Below, piece after piece: positions 57,431-64,000 of a DNA stretch of 64,000 nt. The position numbers and the translations under genes were made by a program. This stretch comes from Manihot esculenta (lineage: Eukaryota > Streptophyta > Magnoliopsida > Malpighiales > Euphorbiaceae): contig NC_035162.2 in the NCBI RefSeq assembly GCF_001659605.2, forward strand, positions 28,139,526-28,203,525, in the 5' to 3' direction. The notes beneath the pieces were generated by a model. It searched no databases. It saw only the letters and a program-made list of their open reading frames with translations, and was not told where the DNA came from. Within the stretch, counting starts at the first letter, position 1. Every line of letters begins with the position of its first letter.

Positions 57431-57890
57431 ATTCATAAAATATACAAGAAAAAAAAATGAAAAAGTTTTCAATTCAGAAATGGGCACTGAATAGCAATTT
57501 TTTTTTATCTTAAAAACATTTCCTTTCAAATGTAGTCATATTATGTTCTCTCCATGTGATCAACAAAGACCAAGGGAATGGCATCCCATGGTTGTATTGG
57601 CCTTGTTCCAAAACAAGGACTCCCATTACTAACAAAGTTTCACCCTATGTTATTTAGACTTGGATACAAGTGTTAAAAATGAGTGCATATCCCTATCTCT
57701 AACTTGTCAACTTTCCATTATGGATCTAAGTTTAGACACAGGGTATTTGGACACTTTATGTTATATAAAATAAACTAGAATAAAAAAATTATAAAATTAT
57801 ATCGTAATAATTATAGTCTAAATAGATTATCAAATACAACCAAATACATCATCCAAAATACAATCAAATAACTATTTCTATCCAAATATA

Positions 57891-58057
57891 TGCTCTTCAT
57901 CTTAAGAGAACAAAAATACTCTATTAACTATGCATGAATATGCCACTCAAGTAAGTGCATAAATATGTCACTCAAGTGATGTTCTTCATCTTAAGAGAAA
58001 AAAAAGTACTCTATTAACTATGCATGAATATGTCACTCAAGTGAGTGCATGAATATG
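57891..58057. repeat. 89-bp tandem duplication
   Basis: Two copies at 57891 and 57980, each with ttcatcttaagaga, tactctattaactatgcatg and cactcaagt; the second is slightly shorter. Confidence 0.85.
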
Positions 58058-58661
58058 TGTTGAACACACGTCCCATTATTCCATGAAGTGTTGTGCCAAA
58101 ACTGATACAGCATATGCAGGGTTGGAGTATCAGAGCTTTTACCTTTAAATTTTGTACACAAGTCTAACAAAAACATACCATGCACTAATCATCATAAGGT
58201 TCTCACCCTATTATAATAAAGAAGCAAGTATTTTAAGGGATTGCATTTGCACCCGATTCTCAAATAAGAAAAAGAAAACAAAGGAGAGAAAAGCCCTTCA
58301 CCTAAACTTATCCAATCGCAAAGTGCCTTTGCACCCAACATCATAAGCCCAAATGTGGAAAGGAGGGAATTTTTTATAAATTTGTCTACAAATAGCTTAC
58401 AATGGAAAAATATTTCTTGAATGGTTTGTTAGTGTGATTGCCCTAAGCCATTATCTTGGACCTTTTATATGTCATTTTGTTTATTAATAAAAGAGATTTT
58501 ATTATCATTATTATTTGTTTGCATGTTACATAATAATGATTAACAATCCCTGGTTACCTATTATTATAATGATAATAATAAAATAAGGCTAGTATGATTA
58601 TTGATTGATAATCATGAGATGATTATGTGTATGTTGATATAAATCAATATTTATAGATACT

Positions 58662-59951
58662 TGTTAGAGAACAAAGTATTGAATAGACCCACATTGAAAT
58701 CACTACATAAGTTATTGTCATAAGTGAATCTCAAGATAGTTATGTTTTAATCCTTTGATTTGAGATTGTCATAGTTTCCAACATAAGAACTGTTATGTTT
58801 TGACATAACCAAACATTGTCTTTAATCAGATAATCATAAAGGTTATGATTGAGTATTATGTAGAGGATTTTGAACAATTAAGATAGAATTTGTCCCTCTC
58901 TTTGAGAGAGATATCTTCTGGGCCCCTCAATAAATGAGACTGAGAAATACATGGCCGTACTCAAATAAATTGATAATGTGATCAATATCATTTGGTTTTA
59001 TCAGTCTACTTAGAAATCGAGAAATCATAAGTTTGAACATTATAAGTTTGATATTGACCATGACTTATGTTCAAACTAGATATCGTGTGACAAAAGATTA
59101 ATACATGTTCTGTTTATTAAGCTTTATCAGACTATCAATCCTCACATTAATTAGATAGTCATAATGTATTGCAAGAGGCCGCTTATGATTTATGGGCCTT
59201 GTTGGACTGGGCCTATTGTCAATTAATATGAGCCTATTGGGTCACACACAAAAAAACATCATTGATGTACTATGTCATATTAATAGACTAAGAGCCCGTT
59301 AGTATAATTAATAATATTATTAATAAAGATATTATTATTATTAATATTAATTATTTGTAATTATTATAAAATAATAATATTTTAAAAGATCTGCAGCTTA
59401 TCTGTAATGGTTACAGATAAAAAAATCTTTTCGTTTTCTTTTAAAAAGTACTTATCGCACAGATATATTGGTATCTGTGATTCTGTGCCTATTACAATGA
59501 TCACAACTCTTTTACGAAAAGAAGAGTGTGAAAACGAAAAGATTGAGAGAAAACAAGTAAACAATAAACACCTTCTTTGAGAGATTTACAAAAGTGTGAG
59601 AAGGATTTTTGTAATCGTTTTTTGTGATATGGATTTAGAGCACATAGCTAATCCATCCGTTCAAAGAGCTAGCACTCCAAACGGAAACATTCGCGTGGAT
59701 ACCATTGAGGGTGTTCATTTCAGAAGCAACACCATCAATCCGGAACAATTTCTTTTCATAAAAAAAAAAAAACCGTAAAGTTATAATCCTGCTAGGATTT
59801 TTGAAAACTAAAGGTTAGTTTCTTTTTCCTTCCTTTCAAATTAAAAGAAGCACTCGGATCCTGAAAGGAGAAGTAGAGATCTTTTATTTTTTTGCTGCAT
59901 ATTTTTGGGTTGCACGGACCCATATCCCAAACCGATATGAAATTCAACACA
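58662..59951 (+). repeat. Probable solo LTR or LTR fragment
   Basis: Starts tgttagagaac and ends aattcaaca, complementary-looking ends. It has features common in plant copia-type LTRs (gcctattgggtcacacac; ggaaacattcgcgtggatac; ttgcacggacccatatccc). No convincing target duplication, primer site or purine tract. The frame at 59596-59778 lies inside it and is not a gene. Confidence 0.45.
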
Positions 59952-59966
59952 CACACCCTCACACCT

Positions 59967-60073
59967 AAGAATAAACTAGAGTGTGAAATAATTAAGGGAG
60001 GCCCAACATTGACTGGGGCCCAAGAATAAACTGGAGTGTGAAATACTTAAGGAGGCCCAACATTGAACGAGTA
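59967..60073. repeat. 55-bp tandem duplication
   Basis: Two copies starting aagaataaact.gagtgtgaaat and ending ggcccaacattga, spaced 55 bp. Confidence 0.85.
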
Positions 60074-60084
60074 CTCTGATATCA

Positions 60085-60540
60085 TGTTAAATTTGGATTA
60101 GATCTAATTCAACCCAAAAGCTAGCTCAATGGGAAAGAGTGCCCAAGACCCTTATGGAGCACACAACCCCTATATCCTAAATGATGACTCAGCAGAAATC
60201 TTTGGAGCACACAACCCCTAGGGAGAGACAATTGTTAGTAGATCAAGGATATAGGAAAATAAACAAAGGAGAACAATTTCTTATATTAATGGCTGTAGTT
60301 AATCAAGAACAGGCTGATTACAAATAACTAGCCACTCTTACTAGAGTTTACAAGAAAAGACTATCAATGACATGCCCTTCTCATTCTCAAATCCTTTATT
60401 TATAAACAATTCTCTCTCCCTAGGATTAGTTATCCTCTCCCCAAAGATTCCTAATGAGTCATCATTCTGTTACTCCCTTTAAGCCTTCTAGAACACACTC
60501 TAAATGGTTTGGACTCCTTTGGATCAATAGGGCGACATGA
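60085..60540 (-). repeat. Possible LTR (- strand) next to a primer-site-like sequence
   Basis: On the - strand, sequence ending AATTTAACA is followed by TGATATCAGAG (60084-60074), close to the usual TGGTATCAGAG primer site. A TATA-like tataaataaagg occurs near 60415 on the same strand. The far end is not defined. Confidence 0.35.
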
Positions 60541-63500
60541 TGTACTGCCAAGCTTGAGAATGAGCTAGCAAAGGCTGCAAAAGACCAGGGCTAGCTCAAT
60601 GCTCTGATTTGCATTCCTTAAACAAATAAGGTCAATAAAAGTGCCTCTTGCACCTCAAATAGGTAGCATGAACGCCCAAATGACCTCCCAAATAGGAGTC
60701 ATGGCCTCCCCTAACAACATTGCTTGGTTCAGTCTCCACAATAAAAGGCCGAGTGAAATTAGGTTGTGCTAAAACAAGTGTTATAATCATAGCCTCCATG
60801 GTGCTAGTGGATACCCGTATAATGCTTCAAAAGATGATATACCAATGGTACTGTGGAGGTATTTATTGTACCACCATTCAGTCAAAGACAGCCAATTGCT
60901 CCATTTAGTGGGAGCATTGAAAGTCATACTCCTTAAATACCTTCTATACATTGGTTAAGCCTTTTTGATTGATGGAGTGATGGTATGCTAAACTGAAACA
61001 CATAGAAGTTCCCAATAGTTTAAACAACTCTTTCAAATAGGCCGGTAAAAATTTTTTCCTCTACCAATGACTATGGACAGGAGTACGCCATGTAATTTTA
61101 CTACAACATCCAAGAACACCTTAGCAACATCAGTAGCTGAGAATGGGCAAGACATAGAAATGAAGTTAGCATGTCTGGAAAACTCACAAATCACAACCAG
61201 TATAGTGTCTTTCCCACCAGATTTAGGCAATTGCTCTATCAAGTCCATAGTTATGTGATGCCAAGCTTGAGAATGAGCTAGCAAAGTCTGCAAAAGACCA
61301 GGGCTAGCACAATGCTCTGATTTGCATCCACAATTTTTTACCAATTCCAGGACTACCTTAAACAAACTAAGTTAATAAAAGTGCCTCTTGAGCCTCAAAT
61401 AGGTTGCATGAACACCTGAATGACCTCCCAAATAGGAGTTGTGACCTCCCCTAATAGCATTGCTTGCATCAATTTCCATGATAAAAGGTTGAGTGAAATC
61501 AGATAGTGCTAAAACAGGTGTTCTGGTCATAGCCTACCTCAAAGCTTCAAAGCCGCATTGCGCTTCTTCACCCCACTGAAAAGCATTCTTCCTTAATAAG
61601 TCAATTCAAAGTCTGCTATAAGACCATAGTGGTGCACAAATTTTTGTAAGATCTAGTCAGCCCTGAAAAACGTCCCAGCTCCTTAATAGATTTTGGTACA
61701 AGCCAAGTGCACATCACATTTATCTTTGTTGGATCAATGGCCATCTATCCTTCGAGATAATATGACCCAAGTGATCAATTGTTTTGCCAAATAACACTTC
61801 TTTCTATTAGCAAATAATTGTTGTTGCTAGAGTACTTAAAACACAATAGTTAAAGTGTTGCAAATGTTCTTCCCAACTTAGACTATAAACCAGTATGTCA
61901 ACAAAAAAAATACTAGGACAAATTTCCTAAGGTAGGGATGAAAATATAGTTCATAAGAGCTTGGAAGGTGGCAGGGGCATTAGTGAGCCCAAAAGGCATC
62001 ACCTTAAATTCCAAGTACCATGGTGAGTTCTGAAGGTTGTCTTTTGATCCACCATAATTTGATAATAACCTGCCTCAAGATCTATTTTGTTGAAAAGATT
62101 TTAGCTCCATGTAATTCATCTAACAAATCACCTATGATAGGGATTAGAAATTTCTTTTTAATAGTGAGGCTATTAAGCTTTTTGTAATCCACACAAAACC
62201 TCCATGATAAATAAAACTGGTGAGGAAAAAGGAGTGGTACTAAGCTGAATTATGGAATTATCCAGAATTTCAGTGACTACTCAATCTCATTTTTCTGAAA
62301 ATGTGGGGCATCTATAAGGTCTTATGCAGAAGGGTTAGGAGTTTGGTAGCAAAGGAATAGAGTGGTTATAGTTTCTAAATGGGGGTTAAGGAAGTAGGTC
62401 TTTAAAATACATTTTGGTATTTAACTAACAATAAGTGCAGCTCTTTAAGATGAATACTTGGGTTTGTAACAAGACTTGCCTGGTTCTCCTCCTGTGGAAC
62501 AACAATACAAAACAGTGGAGACCGGAAATCTGCTCAGAATTATTGCAAGGGAGCAGTTTGGAGGTAGAAGCTAAAGCTCTCTAGACCCTGTAATGTCTTA
62601 GGTTTCCCTTCCCTCCTAAAGCACACTGTTAAGTGATAGAAATAAAAAAGGATTGGATAACTTCATCCAATTCACTCCTAATATAATGACAAAGTTGCCA
62701 TATCCACCACCTTGAGATCAAAGGTAAACTTGAGATGTTGAACCCACCAAGAGAATCCTCGGCACATGTGAGTGTTGGTCTTTTTCATACCATCAACCAC
62801 TATTACAGCTATCTCAGGGACCTCTACCCTGGCATCCATGATACTGTAGTACTCCCATTCTCTATCAATATTATGAGCTGCCTATTGTTGTATTGCCCAA
62901 GAACTCTTATAGTTGCTCCCCTTTCATTTTCCTCCAATGCATTTAAGAAAATAGTCATCTCTTCTTGCTTCTCTATACCATCCTCCCCTTCTAACACCTC
63001 ATGCCACTCTTCATCCACCTCTACTTCCTAATTTTCCCCTTGTAAAGCCATTAAGGATCTTTATTTGCATTGATGCCCAGGGAAATATTTTCCCTCACAT
63101 TTATAGCATGGTCTAGGATGCCTTATTCCCCCTTGCAGTTGCATAACATTGGGTTTGTTTTTTATTGAAGTTTGGCTATTATTTGGTTAACTTTTGGTGG
63201 CAGTAGTACTTGGTTTGGAACTGGTTCCAGTTTCTTGATTGGGCGGTTTAGGTGGATAAGGATAACTTGTATGTGTTTGGTTGGGCTTGTATTAATATGA
63301 AGTTTGGTGTAGGTGTTTGGTTTGGAATAGGATTGGGCTGATTCTTGGAAATAGGCGGTTGTCTTGGCATAACCTAAGAGTTGCTCTTGGAATCTAGCAA
63401 TATCAAAAGGCATGAGAGAGATCTACAGGTTTTAACATTCGAACCATAGGCCTTATCACATCCCTCAATCCACCAATGCATCCACAAAGTAAATAGTCTT

Positions 63501-63990
63501 CCTTAAATGAGACATAACACTTTCCATCCTAATTCTTAAATCCTCAAATTTGTATCGGTACTCCACAGTACCCTCTTGCCTCATCTTCATAAATTCTTCC
63601 ACAATGTCTTCCAACACCCCCAAACCTCACACACAATTCACTCTCAAAATCATCCCAAGAATGAGGACACCTACCTTTAATCCATTATGATACCAAGCAT
63701 CAGCTCTATCAACTAAAAACAGACTAGCAATCCCTACCTTCTCTTCATTAGGGACCTTGTAAACTTCAAAATTCTCAACACATTTCCTTACCATACTCTA
63801 GACTCTTTGAGATCAAAAGTAATTAGTTCAATTTTAGGGAGATATTTCTCCATACCTAGAGATCCAAACATTGCTTATGTTGTGTTTCAGTACCAGAACT
63901 TGATCCCTGTTTCTGGTTCCCCATCTCCCTTGGTATGGGTAGAATACCCTAACCTCCGACACCCAAGTTGGTACTGTTGCCTATACTATC
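60541..63990 (-). pseudogene. Rearranged Ty3/gypsy remnant (gag to integrase), distinct from the other gypsy elements
   Basis: Reading leftwards: gag-like pieces (63990-63160), a CCHC-like Cys/His segment near 63110-63060, protease-like LIENGSTTVSW near 62840, RT pieces (62330-61900; [14 protein letters not shown] and [15 protein letters not shown]), part of RNase H (PVLALSDFTQPF-like, near 61500), then directly the linker before integrase and integrase (WHHITMDLIEQLPKSGGKDTILVV, 61365-61033; EWWYNKY-like, near 60880). Most of RNase H is missing. About 260 bp of it occur twice (60541-60800 and 61255-61540). Many stops and shifts; dead. Confidence 0.75.
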
Positions 63991-64000
63991 TTCATTAGCC

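Larger units (their letters stand above)
56671..58660. other. AT-rich non-coding DNA upstream of the visible E1 exons
   Basis: No gene recognised on either strand. Includes a possible SINE-like segment (57345-57430) and an 89-bp tandem duplication (57891-58057). Confidence 0.6.

Noticed and set aside
57891..58057. CRISPR-like or satellite array
   Set aside because: Only two copies in direct tandem, without spacers; a simple duplication in plant DNA.

Overview
This window is plant nuclear DNA, most likely from a eudicot. Two intron-containing housekeeping genes lie at its edges: the 3' end of a CWF19-like splicing factor gene at the left on the + strand, and the 3' part of a ubiquitin-activating enzyme E1 gene at 52.8-56.1 kb on the - strand. 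Almost everything between and beyond them is retrotransposon, DNA-transposon debris or AT-rich intergenic sequence. The species cannot be fixed from the sequence alone. A repeat-rich eudicot such as a member of the Euphorbiaceae would fit, but that is a guess.

Layout: 478-2128 holds the last three visible exons of the CWF19-like gene. 2129-5101 is AT-rich, with TA microsatellites, a decayed CACTA transposase remnant (about 3935-4385, - strand) and a 459-bp hAT-type MITE (4608-5066). 5107-26184 is a complete nested locus. The outer element is a Ty3/gypsy LTR retrotransposon on the - strand (LTRs 5107-8191 and 22849-26184, TSD gttga). Its gag-pol is split by a second Ty3/gypsy element on the + strand (LTRs 11779-14050 and 19415-21631, TSD tgtcc) that still carries one uninterrupted gag-pol frame (14321-19306). 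26530-31200 is a mosaic of copia, Tat/Athila-like and a second copia remnant. 31216-31611 is a receptor-like-kinase pseudogene fragment cut off by an LTR (31612-32222). 32223-35559 is AT-rich and includes an element with roughly 200-bp terminal inverted repeats (33044-34113).

The second nest is 35565-50766. A solo gypsy LTR with perfect TSD (agtca) was hit by a Ty1/copia element (37308-50563, - strand). The copia element was itself hit by a gypsy element (39137-48132, TSD aaatg) whose two 2.47-kb LTRs are almost identical although its pol is largely destroyed. It therefore looks like a non-autonomous passenger. 50772-52846 is AT-rich. 56121-64000 lies upstream of the visible E1 exons. It contains a 254-bp hAT-type MITE with perfect 8-bp TSD, tandem duplications, LTR-like sequences and a rearranged gypsy remnant. 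The N-terminal E1 exons are not seen.

The main observations are these. (1) Several related gypsy LTRs share arrays of a GC-rich palindrome (TTCGGCCGCCGAA type) containing a GCC-box-like core, within otherwise AT-rich DNA. (2) Three gypsy elements share a possible splice donor in the 5' LTR and an acceptor just before the gag ATG, suggesting a spliced 5' leader. (3) The nesting order agrees with the LTR divergence seen by eye. No CRISPR, operon-like or clearly unprecedented protein system is present.
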